Assembly (NCBI GenBank): GCA_038277395.1
Contig: CM076190.1
Location: 130,788,197-130,852,196 of the forward strand
DNA: 64,000 nt
Direction: 5' to 3'
DNA from: Dryocosmus kuriphilus
Lineage: Eukaryota; Arthropoda; Insecta; Hymenoptera; Cynipidae
Within the stretch, counting starts at the first letter, position 1. Each line of letters starts with the position of its first letter. The notes under the pieces are model-generated. The model was not told where the DNA came from. It saw only the letters and a list, made by a program, of their open reading frames with translations, and searched no databases. A program made the translations under genes and the position numbers. Positions 45,526 through 56,505 of this stretch are shown piece by piece.

Positions 45526-45790
45526 GGCACTAGGCAGTCCATGGTCGGGGAGCCAGACTTTAAGTCGGGATCTGTTAGGGGAGTCCAGCTTTAAGTCGGG
45601 GTTTGGTCGGGCTTTCTGGCTGGGATCCGACCAGAACCGTCGCGCTCTCTTGTCCAGATACCGATCGGGGAGCCCAGCCGGTGTATGGTCCGGGAGCCTG
45701 ATTTTAAGTCGGGTTCTGGTCGGAGAGCTTGGTCGAGCTTTCTGGGATCCGATCAGAACTGTCACGCTTGATTATGCAGCCTCCACCGGG
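45526..45790. repeat. GC-richer degenerate tandem repeat
   Basis: GGTCGG-GGAGCC.A-TTTAAGTCGGG-type units recur about every 50-60 bp (TTTAAGTCGGG at about 45559, 45590 and 45713). The minus-strand frame here reads repeated PDH/SRLK phrases and is repeat-derived. Confidence 0.6.
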
Positions 45791-46436
45791 ATTTAGCAGT
45801 ACTCTAGCAGGCTCAAATATTAAAATAATTGGGTATTAATTTTAACTTAATTTTAAAAAAAACTCAAAAGAAGGTTTTGGTTGCCGTAACCAAAAGTCAG
45901 ATTTTCCCAAACGAACTTTGGTTGGGAGTTCTTGATTTTTGGTTGCGGCAAACAAACTTTTTTCTTGCGTGTAAAGGCACATTTTATTCCTAAAAGATTC
46001 TTTAAAACTCTCTTTTGCTTATTTTTATTAAAATTAAATCTATTGAAGAAAAATACTGTTCATAAAAATGAAAGTTTTATAACTCTGAAAAAACTTTTTT
46101 GTTAAGTCGAAAGTGGAAATTGAAATATATGTAAGATTAATTAAACCTTCTGTAACGTATCTATTATACATCTTCTTCGTCACCATCATTTGTATGGTGA
46201 GTCCCTCCCTTCTTCCCCTACAGATGCTATAGAATAAAAAAATAAGATAATAATGTTCAAACAATATAAATTGAACATAATATACCCTTATGACAAACAT
46301 ATTAAGTACTTATGCCTGAAGTTACTAACCTCAAACTTTTATTTTGTAATATATGGAATAAAATAATTTTCAGTCTTCAATTTTCAAAAATTAATGTAAA
46401 GTTTTATAATATAACAGAGTAAAAATAAATATCTTA
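45791..46436. other. Non-coding interval
   Basis: Mostly AT-rich with no supported gene. On the minus strand an AG near 46225, followed by GGGAAGAAGG, could serve as an acceptor for the exon candidate at 46437-46537, but this is speculative. Confidence 0.35.
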
Positions 46437-46537
46437 CCTTGTCGAATATTTTCAACTGGAGGATTGAAAAACGCTTCATCTGAAGCGGATTCTTCTTCAG
46501 AATTTGACACATCGGGCTGATAGGGATTAAGCTTTCT
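46437..46537 (-). pseudogene. Possible host exon, acidic/Ser-rich peptide
   Basis: The minus strand reads NVKRKLNPYQPDV, then SNSEEESASDEAFFNPP and VENIRQ, ending in CAAG|GTAAGA, a good 5' splice donor. An AG preceded by a pyrimidine-containing stretch (CCTTCTCTAATGAG) could be the acceptor. Composition (acidic, Ser-rich, no AT-biased Lys/Ile/Phe excess) differs from the random frames around it. No family is recognised. It could be the only trace of a host gene in the window, or another element-borne exon. Confidence 0.25.
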
Positions 46538-46663
46538 TTTTACATTCTCATTAGAGAAGGTATTAGATTAATGTAAAATTTGACTTTAGCGGATTTTATT
46601 ATATCTCCATGTTTTAAGGCCTCCTGAATAAAAAAAAACTGTTTTTACGACGGTTTCTGCCTG

Positions 46664-46712
46664 TCTGTTGTCGTCGTCGACATCGTCGTTGTCGTCGTTG
46701 TCGTTGCTGTCG
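46664..46712. repeat. (GTC)n/(GTT)n microsatellite
   Basis: A run of GTCGTC/GTTGTC triplets. The minus strand reads Arg/Gln-rich or Asp/Asn-rich repeats depending on frame. Confidence 0.75.
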
Positions 46713-46739
46713 TAGACTTTTCGCACGATAACTTTCGAA

Positions 46740-47680
46740 GGACAAATCGCATTGGAATGCGTTTTGGTACACTTCTTTAGGTGGTAAAAAGAGAAAGGAG
46801 GAGTTTGCTAACCAGCGATTTTTGGCCAACTGTTATGGTTTTATCCATCAAAAACGGTTTTCACAAAATAAAAAAATCCATTTTCCGGCTAAACTATGAG
46901 AGACACAAAAAAACGTTAGAAAGTAAAATTGTTCATATCAAAAAAATCTACAAATTGTGTTTTAACTGTTTTTTGATAAAGTGCACGGTTTTTGTTTTAA
47001 TCGAGAAAACGTTATTAAAAATAAAAAACTGTGTTTTCTTGCCAAAGTATTCAAGATACGAAAAAATGATAATAAACAATGTTGTTCAGCTCAAAAAAAT
47101 CTACAGATTTTGTAGTAACCATTTTTTGATCAAATATACGGTTTTTGTTTTAATCGATAAAACGTTTTTAAAAATAAAAAATTTCAAATTTCCCGCCAAA
47201 CTATGCAAGATTCGAAAAAATGATAAAAACAGAGTTGTTCATCTCGAAAAGACCTACAAATTTGCCCTCCATCATTTTTTTTGAGCACGCGGAGTTTTTG
47301 AGTTATTCGTGAAATATGTTATGAAATATAAAGAAAACCAGTTTTCAGCAAAACTATGCAAGATATGAGAAAATATTAACAAGCAGAATTGTTCTCCTTG
47401 GAAAGAGCTACAAAATTCATTTATAAGACTGATCGTTTTACTTTTAAGAATCGAAATCCTGTATTGTAAAAATTTGGAAAATCGTAGAAAAACTTTACCA
47501 ATCTACAATGTGTTTTAAAAAAATGTAATTATCGATCCATAAACTCCGAGCGCGTAGCGCGAGGTGAATAATCTATCGAGCGCGAAGCGCGAGTGCCAAC
47601 AGCCGCGCCCTACGCGCTCTCATACTTCGCGCGAAGGGCGCGATGGGAATGTCCCCGCGAAGCTGCCAGATTTTTTTATT
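46740..47680 (-). mobile_element. GC-hairpin dispersed repeat with 153-bp tandem units
   Basis: This runs opposite to the copy at 25797. Its GC-hairpin end lies at 47535-47665 (GAGCGCGAAGCGCGAG, CGCGCCCTACGCGC and others). The inner part has four diverged tandem units with anchors like AAACTATGCAAGA at 46891, 47044, 47198 and 47351 (spacing 153-154). The plus-strand open frame 46781-47284 crosses these units, but the reading phase of the anchor changes between units, so it is not a conserved protein. Confidence 0.7.
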
Positions 47681-47969
47681 TAAAACTTTCTTCTTTTTCA
47701 CACGGATTCTATTTTCTTCTTTGATGATCTCTTTTCTATCCATGATAGAATATAATTTGAAAAAACAACTCCAAAAGTTAAAGTATACACTTACAGAAAT
47801 AAAACTCACGTCACACGAGCAAGGTAAACAATTTCCTGTCAAAAGCGCTTTTAAAGTTATGTATTCACAGATAACAAGTTTTTCTTTGCGAGAAACTTAC
47901 ATTTCATTTATTTATTTTTATTTGGCATTTCAAACCATTATATTAAAAATAAAAATTATATCTATACTA
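47681..47969. other. Spacer before mariner
   Basis: No supported gene. A minus-strand stretch starting MDRKEIIKEENRIRVKKKK runs into the GC-hairpin repeat and may be chance. Confidence 0.35.
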
Positions 47970-49258
47970 CATGGAATGAGAAGTCCCGAGCCTCACAAGG
48001 AAAAAATCAATTTTTTACCTTAAAAGCTTTTTTATTCTTCAATGTACTCTCCATTTAAAGTAATGCGCTTATTCCAGCGGTCCTCCAACATTTCGATACC
48101 TTTCGAAAAAAATTATTTATCGAGACCGTCAAGATACGCCTCTGTTTCGGCCATGACTTCAGCATTCGGCGAAAATTTCTTTCCCTGAAGAAACCTTTTC
48201 AAGTTTGGGAACAAATGGTAGTCGCTGGGGGCCAGATCTGGTGAACACGGAGGATGCTTAACCAATTGGTAGCGCAATTCGCTCAGTTTGGCCGTCGTTT
48301 TCATCGATGAATGTGCTGGTGCGTTGTCGTGGTGGTACAGAACTTTCTTCCTTGCCATGCGCGGCCCTTTTTTTTTTAATTTCTTCGTTTAAAACGATCC
48401 AGTTGAGCAACGTAGTAGTCACCTGTGATGGGGTTTCCCTTCTCCAAATATTCAATCATGATTATTCCTCTTGCATCCCAAAAAACACTTGCCATAACCT
48501 TCCAGGCCGACTGCTGCGTCTTTGGACGCTTCGGACGGCTGCTACCTGCTTCCAACCACTCTGCAGACTGTCTGTTGGACCCAAGAGTGTAATATTGAAT
48601 CCAAGATTCGTCCATCGTCACGAATCGACGCAAAAAGTCCTTTTTGTTTCTTTCGAACAAGGCCAAATTACGCTCGGAATCTTCAACACGTTGCTGCTTC
48701 TGGTCCGGTGTGAGCAAACGCGGCAACCATCTTGCGATCCGCTTTTTCATCCCCAAATGTTCATGCAAAATGTTGCTAAAGCGTTCTATCGATATACCCA
48801 CGGCCTCTGCTATTTCACGCAACTTCGCTTTCCGATCATTCAAAACGATCAAATGGATTTTTTTATGTTTTCCGGTGTGGTGACCTTAGAGGGCTGTCCA
48901 GTGCGCTGAGTATCATCGGTGCTGGTACGACCACGTTTAAAGTCCGCAAACCAGCGTTTTACGGTTGCAGTTGATGGTGCGGATGTTGGATAGCATTTAT
49001 CTAACCATTCCTTGGCCTGGACGGTGTTTTTTCCCATTAAAAAACAATGTTTTATTAAAACTCGAAACACGTCTCTTTCCGTCGTTCGCGAGAAACCAAA
49101 GCTTGTCTGACACAATTAGCTGTTATTCGAAAACTAATGCACGCAATGTCACGAAACTCAAGGTGGTGCTGTCTAAAGGCTGGTTCTCAACGAAAACATA
49201 CATGGTTTAATCCTAGCGGCGACATCTCTATGTAAGGCTCGGGACTTCTCATTCCATG
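47970..49258 (-). mobile_element. Mariner transposon, full length, inactive
   Basis: Terminal inverted repeats CATGGAATGAGAAGTCCCGA and TCGGGACTTCTCATTCCATG bound a 1289-bp element flanked on both sides by TA (47968-47969 and 49259-49260), the standard mariner target duplication. The single transposase gene runs on the minus strand. Length and ends are those of a complete mariner. Confidence 0.9.
48065..49115 (-). pseudogene. Mariner transposase, three-frame remnant
   Basis: The transposase would cut and paste the element at TA sites. Frame 1 (49115-48849) starts MCQTSFGFSRTTERDVFRVLI and has the first helix-turn-helix with YPTSAPSTATVKRWFADF. Frame 2 (48852-48376) has the second HTH and VTMDESWIQYY, the first catalytic Asp. 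Frame 3 (48358-48113) has HHDNAPAHSS (second Asp) and LAPSDYHLFPNLKRFL (third Asp), giving DD34D spacing. Frameshifts lie near 48850 and at an A/T homopolymer near 48370, and a stop sits near 48112 before the last residues. All three catalytic Asp are still readable. Total length is about 345 codons, as usual. Confidence 0.85.
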
Positions 49259-49260
49259 TA

Positions 49261-50504
49261 GTATACACTTATTTACATATACACTAAATTTTAAAAATCT
49301 TAGTTTTCAAATTAATTCCACGTTAACGTTAAACTAAAAATATTCATCTGACAAGATACAATATTTTATGTTCTTTGATTTTCAAACTAAGCCCGAAAAT
49401 AATTAATTAACTCTTAATCATGTATAAACTATTGTCAATTTGGCAAGATAGCAGCATAATTAAGTGATAGACTGTTAATTTTATTTTAAGTGGGCATTGC
49501 TTGCTTAATATTTAAACTACTTACTGATTATTACCAGTTAGGACGCGGAATAAAAATTTGCCCCAAAAGCGTTCCACCATCTCGCGACTGGGTTTTTGAA
49601 TAAGAAATATGCTCGACTAGTCCCTGATCATATATACCGGCTGGGCTTTTGAATAAAAAATACCTGACTAGTCCCCGAAAATATCCCGGCTGGTCTTGAT
49701 GAAAAAAGTGTCCCTAGCAGCCCCCGAGTAGGAACCCTGTTTTATTAGGGCCAACTGGGCCTGTTTCCACACGGGAAGGACTCTTTATAAATTAAAATAA
49801 ATCCTGAAAATTCACCAAATCATTCTAACAGTTTTTTAAGCTCAAAAGAATGTTAGGATAATTTTCAGAGCATCTTAAATTTATTTTAAGCTTAAGGGGC
49901 CCATAAAAATTAGATTTTCTCTTAGATAAATTCGTTAACTAAAGACTATCAGGACAAAAGATTTTACCAATATTTTTAAACATTAAGCAAACCTTGTTCG
50001 AGGATGACTTATGGGTGTCTCTGCTTTTTTCTATTTTAAAAACTTGATTTTTTTATTACATTTTCTAAATGTATAAGATTTTGAAAGTATTCTCTGAAAA
50101 TTTCATAAAGATCCGAGTATTATTCAAGGAGATATACCATTTTAAGCGAAGCTCGATGCCCAGACTTACATATTATAAGGGTCTCTGACCTAGTGACGCA
50201 ATATCAATATCAAAATATCGGAAATATCGATATTTTTGTTTCGATATATCGTTTCTTCATATCAATATTTTCCTGAACGTTTTATTGATATCGTAAATAT
50301 CGAAATTTTAATCTTTTTTCTGCCTTATACTCTCATGTGCTTTTGCGTTTTTCTCGAATCAAAGTTTTCAAAGGCGGCGAGTGAGATATCTCAAGAAGGG
50401 CTTCACCGATTGCTGTAAATTTTTTACCAATTATTTTAGATATAAAACTCGTGGGATTGAGCGATTGTTTTTCTTAATGATCTTTTCTTGGCTTTTTTTA
50501 GCCA
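49261..50504. other. Non-coding interval with small repeats
   Basis: No gene found. 49560-49740 holds three degenerate units of about 60 bp with GACTAGTCCC and CCGGCTGG-type phrases. 50190-50310 is dense in ATATCGATAT-like palindromes. Confidence 0.45.
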
Positions 50505-50810
50505 AAAAAATCTGTCCGCTTGGCGGGCATATTCTCATCGCGCGCTTTGCGCACCGATATATTTAAGCCTCACGCTTCGCGCTCGGATATTTTTGGTCCT
50601 TGCACATCGTGCTCGGTATTCGTTACGTGGGTCTAAAAATTACAAAAGAAATTATTTTACTTAAGGCTCTATCGACCTTAAAGAATACATTCTCATTAGG
50701 ACACTCACGCTTCGCATTCGACAATTAAATTTTTTTTAAACACATTGTAGATTGCTAAAGTTTTTTTGTGGTTTTCCAAATTTTCACAAAATGTAGGATT
50801 TCCATTCTTG
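50505..50810 (+). mobile_element. GC-hairpin dispersed repeat, short copy
   Basis: It opens TCCGCTTGGCGGGCATATTCTCATCGCGCGCTT-like, then ACGCTTCGCGCTCGG, the shared block TACAAAAGAAATTATTTTACTT, and ends near CCAAATTTTCACAA. The tandem-unit half seen in other copies is missing. A Penelope endonuclease fragment follows at once. Confidence 0.65.
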
Positions 50811-51202
50811 GACCGAAATTCAACACTTTCATCAAACTTGGTAAAGGTTCGATGGATAAATTAGATTGTTCCAATATTGTTTATAAAATCTCTTGCATCA
50901 AATGTAATAAATGCTATATAGGTCAATCTGGTAGGTCTTTAAACACGAGAAAACAAGAACATTTCAGAAACGTAAGTCTAAATCCGAAATATCATAATGT
51001 GATTACAAAACATAGATTGGACTTTAATCATGAATTTGATTGGGTTAATATACAAATTTTACATTCTGAGAATAATAAATTCAAGAGACTTATTGCTGAA
51101 ATGTTCTTTATAAAAAGGGACTTCAATAATAGTTTAAATGTTATTACAGATCCTAATTTTTACAGCTCAATTTACAATGTAATTCTTGATTCCTTTTTGT
51201 AA
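50811..51202 (+). pseudogene. Penelope-like GIY-YIG endonuclease fragment
   Basis: CSNIVYKISCIKCNKCYIGQSGRSLNTRKQEH contains the Cys motif and YIG signature. It is followed by an internal NHEFDWVNIQIL and a Met-Phe-Phe-Ile stretch typical of the C-terminus, ending LDSFL. The fragment belongs to a different Penelope subfamily from the pair at 17217-21600, which reads IPCECGFLYIGQT. No RT lies upstream, and it is 5'-truncated against the GC-hairpin repeat. About 130 codons are open. Confidence 0.7.
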
Positions 51203-52619
51203 TATAAAATAATTTTTGACTAAATACGTTACTGAATACATCAGGCATGTACAAATTTTGGCATTATTTTGGTTCCATTATGAGTCGATTAAAATAACGA
51301 AGCATGGTCTTTTCCAGCTTCTTTTTGTTTTTGTTCTGTCCTTTGTCTAAAAAATCGACTCTTAATCTGTTTTAATATCACTTAGAATAAAAGCAGATCA
51401 ATGTTTACAATCAAATTTATAAGGATGAACCTTTTTTCGTAAGTAATTACTATTAACACTTTCTATCCTAACTTTCACGTAAAATATTTTTGTTCTCAAT
51501 CTAAATTTAGTTTTATTTCAAATTTTAATTTTAAAATAATTTCAGATAAAATACTTCAATCAATGCCAACATTTTTTTTTACATTAAATTCTTCTAATCA
51601 ACATGGAATATAACTCGATGTAAAATGGACACCTGCAGAGGAAACTGGAACAGTTTTGAAACGTTGTGTACTCGATTTTGGAGCGAAATACATTGTCAGA
51701 ACTAGTCATTTTTCCAACTCTTTTAATCAAAATCATTATACTTTTTTCTGACACAAAACATCGACAACTAGAGATATATGATCATAGTTTTCTTTTACTT
51801 TTTGAGATATGGTAAACAGAAAAAAGTTATACACATGGAAAATTTAAGAATTGCATTCTTGCGTCGTTATAAACCTCCCTCTGAGAGGAAGAATTGTAAT
51901 TTTTTTGTATTTCTCTAATGGAAGAGTCAAAAAGAATCACAAGTTTGTTTAAATAAAGTCAGTTTGTAAAAATATATTGAAGAATAATTTTTTAGTGATT
52001 CAGTTAATAATCAGTCAGTAAACTTCTGTTGCCGCTTGTTTCCAATACAAAATAGTGCACTATTTTATCAAATTTCATGGTTGTGTAAATATTGATGAAA
52101 AGGATATTTTTTAAGGAAACAAAGTAAGGTGAAATAGATAAAGTGTGTAGATAATTTTTGTTTTCCCATTTTGAAAAAATGACTTCATGCATATTACGAA
52201 ACGATGGGACAGTGGAGACGTATTGTATTTAAAAGTTTGATAATGATTGCCTCCTTATTGTTTTAGTAAAGCTAATAATCTTTCCCAATTGCGTTCTTTT
52301 ATTACACTTTTCATTTGTCACGTATCATATTTCTATAGCCTTTTAATTAATATACACAGCCCTGTATGAATGCATGCATTTTCGATAAGTAATAAATAGT
52401 TTTCCGCTATTGAATTAGTAATTCTTTTGTAATATTAAATGGCTCGTCACTTTTATCTCATTGAATTAATAAAGTTATAATAATTTAAGACGTGAAATTA
52501 ATTTCCTTCCAAATCACCCTATACAACATAAAATTGGAATTACCAAAAACACAGTAGACCGGGCTTTAAATTTATGACATGAAAAATTTCATGAAAAAAA
52601 TATACAAGTGTGAAAATAG
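51203..52619. other. Non-coding AT-rich interval
   Basis: No supported gene. Presumably decayed element DNA between two Penelope fragments. Confidence 0.4.
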
Positions 52620-53260
52620 ATTCTTTTTGTCAACCATTCTCCACCGGCTTTTGTTGAAAAATATATCTATGACAGAATACACCAGATGACAATAAATGAA
52701 GAAGATCAAAATCAAATTAACACTGCAGATTATAATATATTCAGTACGGTAGCTTTGCCATATTCTGGAAAATTTTCAAAAGCTTTAGGATCCGTATTAG
52801 GAAAAATGTGTTTGCACACAATTTAAAGGATTCCGTTCAAAAGTAATAAAATTATCAAATTAGGAAAACATATGCGTGAAAAATTAGATAAACAGAAAGT
52901 AATTTCTTAAATTAAATGTAAAAACTGCAGTGCCGTGTGCATAGGACAAACAAGAAGGCCACTTAGTATAAGGAGAAAGGGACATTAAAGTAATTTTAAC
53001 AGAAACCCGATATACCATAGCTTTCTTTACAAACACAGTGTCACATATGGACATGAGTTTGATTGGGACGATGTAACAATAAAACTCACTATAATGAACG
53101 GAATTAACGAAAGAGATCATTCATGGCAGTTCTATTTATAGCTGAAAGAGAAGAAAACATCGCAACTAATCTAAAAAAAGACCTATCCAAATACAACAAG
53201 GCCTTTGATAGTTATATTCAATTCTCAAAACAATCTTTTTGGAACTCGATGTGAAAATTT
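52620..53260 (+). pseudogene. Second Penelope-like endonuclease fragment
   Basis: The segments NHSPPAFVEKYIYDRIHQM and FSTVALPYSGKFSKALG correspond to the linker before the endonuclease. Then IKCKNCSAVCIGQTRRPLSIRRKGH and TYGHEFDWDDV correspond to the GIY-YIG region and match the fragment at 50811-51202 in layout. Stops occur inside the frame (near 52823, 52910 and 52985), and the usual Tyr before IGQT is Val-Cys here. It is an older copy than its neighbour. Confidence 0.6.
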
Positions 53261-53562
53261 TATTTCAAAGAAAAATATAAAGTCCCTTTATCATCCTTCT
53301 AGTTTTTTTTGTAATCTTTTGTGTATTTGCTAGTCATGAAGGTAAAGATATACATAAAGATATAAAATATAAATCAGAGATCTGTTCGACGACTACCAAT
53401 ACGTATAGTTTCTACTTTACAAAGTCTGGACCGATCAGTGATCATTAATTTTCAACGATTGAATTAAAAAGAATGCAGACGGTATTGGAGACTTTCGCTT
53501 TTAACCAATAAGATAAAGAAATTTCAGAAGCACTTCTTTGTAAATTTAAGAACCATTTGTGG

Positions 53563-53800
53563 TACTTTACACAGGAAGCTGCAACTCTAGTCTCTTTCTA
53601 TGAAGAAATACCGAAAGAGAAAAAGAATATAATGAGATAAACCATTCAAATAGAAGATTAGTGTGGTCCTTATATACATTGTAAATTTTTTTTTTAGAAA
53701 TCATTTTCTGCTAGTAGCGATATTAGTTCGTATATCCAAGAATAAAAAAGTCCTCTAAAGAGCCAAATCGATCAATATTTAACCTCCCCCCCTCCCGAAA
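53563..53800. repeat. Left copy of a ~240-bp direct repeat
   Basis: It starts GGAAGCTGCAACTCTA and includes GCTAGTAGCGATATTAGTTCG. The same block, diverged but clearly alignable, lies at 59087-59316, so the two copies bracket the second LINE. Confidence 0.7.
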
Positions 53801-54289
53801 CTTGAAGGATGCCATGGCTTTAGATGGGAGAAATTGTGGAAAAAGGAAAAATGTACCTAAATTTTTAAGTTTTCATTCGAATCAAGCGTAATCATAGGAA
53901 ATAATTCTCCATGTGATGCTTAAGGTATTCTTATTAAAAAAAAATGAAAAATGTTCAAACTTTCCAAAATGACGGATCTAAAATTTGAGGTAAAAGATAG
54001 TATTTTATATAGTTATTAGGTAAGGATAACGAAACATGGTAACAAATCCTAAACATTATAATAAAGTGAGTGATGGTCAAAAGATTACAAAATTTTGAAA
54101 AATTACAAGATGGCGGCCAATTACGCATCCCGAAAATATCTCATTTCAGAGTGCGGGACATGGGGGTCAAAAGGACCTCATCATCCATGTGTGCATATGA
54201 AAGAAAGGAAGGATCCCTATAAACGGGCTCTCCTGAGTGAGAGGAAAAGGATTCCTATAAACGGACTTTCATGGTATGTGTGATTGCAG
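53801..54289. other. Non-coding flank
   Basis: No gene is seen. The open frame 54095-54283 contains a duplicated short phrase (CCTATAAACGG.CT at about 54219 and 54255) and is not credible as a protein. Confidence 0.4.
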
Positions 54290-55159
54290 TATGCTAGTAG
54301 GGTGAAAGAGCCTAGCTAGCACGGGCCTTCAAGATCCCCGGGTCGATGTCCCTCCCGAAACTACTTTAAGTTTTAAATCAGGACAGGAACAACCTGCGGC
54401 TCGCATAGCGACCAAGAAACAGCCCTCCGTCTGGTATGGTGGCCTGCAAGCGGATGACCCCCTTAAGCCATGGGTGTGGATTGATCGTGCTCATGGCACT
54501 TTGGCACCTGGGGGTTACGATGGTGTCATAACGGCCTATCGGGGACACCGGAAAACCTCCCCGTGTAAATAGTTTTACCCCTGCATGCAGGGCTCTACAG
54601 GGGCTGAGCGTTTATTTCCCCAACTTCTCGTGGGTTCAAAATGGAAAATTACATTATTACAAACACAAAAGCAGGAGGAAGGGAGGTGTTGGAGGGGGAG
54701 AGGCGTTGGGCCTTAACGGGTCTAAAATAACCTTTCCTTCCCATCTCTCTCTCCGGCAAGCCAACCTCAGGTGGCGGCTGTGCCCCCAGCTCCCTTGGGA
54801 GCTGAGGAATTGACGGACCCTCTGAGCGAGGCTATGGTAACGGGAGAGGTTCCCTGGAAAGGAGACTGAAGAGGCAGGCGCAGCAGGATAGTAGAGCAGC
54901 GGCGGGAGCTGGAGCATCGGCAACTACAACGCCGATAACCAGCGCTGAGGCCCAGAAGAGAGGATGGGGCTCAGATGATACCACACCGGGGAGGGGGATG
55001 AGCCGTTACAGAGGCAAAAAGCGACCCTGAAGCCGACGGACAGATAGTCGTCGGGGGCTGGACTGACCCCTTGACGATGGTGGTGGACGATGTTAACTAC
55101 CCGAACTCACTGCTCACTGCGGAGCAGTTTGAGATCTTCAGGGAGGTTATCGGGCGGGG

Positions 55160-55654
55160 GTGGGGGGGGCGCTCGAAAGAGTGTCCCCAGATCAATGGCC
55201 AAGATTTATGACCCCCTTCTGCAAGGGAGGGGTCTTCGTATTTGTGGCAGCTGACCTAGTAGCTAAAGCTTGGCTACTCAAAACAGTGGTCGAGACAAGG
55301 CCGTGGGAAGGGGCAGCTCTTAAGATTGGTAGGGTTGAGTTACTCCAGAAGATGGCGAGGGCTACGGCGTGGTTCCCAGGTAAACTGGGTAACCTGTCTA
55401 TGATACCTCGTCGGTTGGAGGCATTTAACCCCTCACTTAAGACAGTGTCCTTTCGAATCGTCAGGCACGATAGGCCTCAGGAAATGTACCCAGCAGGAGA
55501 GACCAGGCATCTTCTAGTTGTGCAGATTCCTGAGTCCCAGATGAGGGCCCTTGCGGCCCTTAACAATATGTCCATCTATCACTTTGGACAGATCAACTTC
55601 AGGGTTGCCGGCCTGGAACAGGAGGAGACACAGGAAGATCGGGAGCAGACCTAA
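55160..55654 (+). CDS. LINE ORF1 protein, DUF4780-like
   Basis: An open frame of 164 codons. About residues 95-150 show TVSFRIVRH, HLLVVQIPESQMRALAAL and FGQINFRVAGL, which correspond to the DUF4780-type block at 10146-10829. The N-terminus is shorter than in the first LINE, and the true start probably lies upstream in another frame (GGWTDPLTMVVDDVN near 55050). It likely binds element RNA. It ends 23 bp before the ORF2 coding region begins. Confidence 0.6.
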   Translation: MGGALERVSPDQWPRFMTPFCKGGVFVFVAADLVAKAWLLKTVVETRPWEGAALKIGRVELLQKMARATAWFPGKLGNLSMIPRRLEAFNPSLKTVSFRIVRHDRPQEMYPAGETRHLLVVQIPESQMRALAALNNMSIYHFGQINFRVAGLEQEETQEDREQT

Positions 55655-55677
55655 ATCACTGTTCCTGGTCTAATTAT

Positions 55678-56406
55678 TACTGAAATTAACTTGCATCATG
55701 GCAAAGGCGCCCCTGCAGTTTCACAAAGGGTCATGGCTGTGAGGCACACAGGTATCTGGCTAATCCAAGAACCTTGGTTAGTTCGAGACACCATAAGGGG
55801 ATTAGTAGAAGCTGGTCTTTTTTCTTACAGTGTCCTCAAGGCAGACAAACCAAGGGCTTGGATACTTGCGAAGGGTGTCAACGCTGCCCCGCTGTTTAAG
55901 CTGTGGTCGAGAGGGCTGATGGTGATAGTCACGGATCTCGGCGGAATAGGTAGGCTGGTATTGGAATCAGCTTAATTTCCCTATGACAGCGATACCAACC
56001 CACCAGTGGAATATTGCAAGGTAATTGGTCCCGGATGCGGACCCCAACTTTTCGTAACTCGGTCAGAGAGGAAGTCATCGACATCACTCTCTGTACAAGT
56101 GGCTTTAGAGGTAATATCATGAAGTGGAGAGTTTCAGATGAACCCACTCTCTCAGATCACTCACAGATAGAGTTCTTGTTTGAATCCATTGTACCCGCTT
56201 GTCCTAAATCGGTCAGAAATCCAAGAAGAACGGACTGGGATCAGTTTTCCACGGAACTAAGAAGTGCACTTTCAGAGGTACCCAGGTCAATTTCAGACAT
56301 GGATACCCTGGAGATGGCAGTCAAGATTTTCACGGAAGCCATTAAATTTACTTATGAGAGTAATTGTCGAGCAACAAGAGTCCAGAAGGCTAGAGAGATA
56401 CACTGA
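55678..56406 (+). pseudogene. LINE ORF2, endonuclease domain with internal deletion
   Basis: EINLHHGKGAPAVSQRVMAVRHTGIWLIQEPWLV is a well-kept domain start (55678 on). After LVLESA and a stop (about 55972) the sequence jumps to PTFRNSVREEVIDITLCTSG and EPTLSDHSQIEF with the catalytic SDH (about 56150). The central block with the CDANxHHxxWG motif, present in the LINE at 11255, is missing. An internal deletion therefore removed catalytic residues. Frames 55691-55975 and 56014-56406 cover the remains. Confidence 0.75.
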
Positions 56407-56505
56407 CGGAATGGGAAACTCCAAGAGCTTCGCAAGAAAACCAGAGAGAGGTTCAGACGTGCCATTACTGGCAAAGCGAAGGAACTATGGACCTCAATCA
56501 CAACG

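Noticed and set aside
46781..47284. 167-codon open frame with repeating Phe/Leu/Lys motifs
   Set aside because: It follows 153-bp tandem units whose anchor changes reading phase between units, so frame is not conserved and AT-rich composition explains the openness.
48307..48909. 200-codon plus-strand frame within mariner
   Set aside because: Antisense shadow of the transposase, whose minus-strand motifs are unambiguous.
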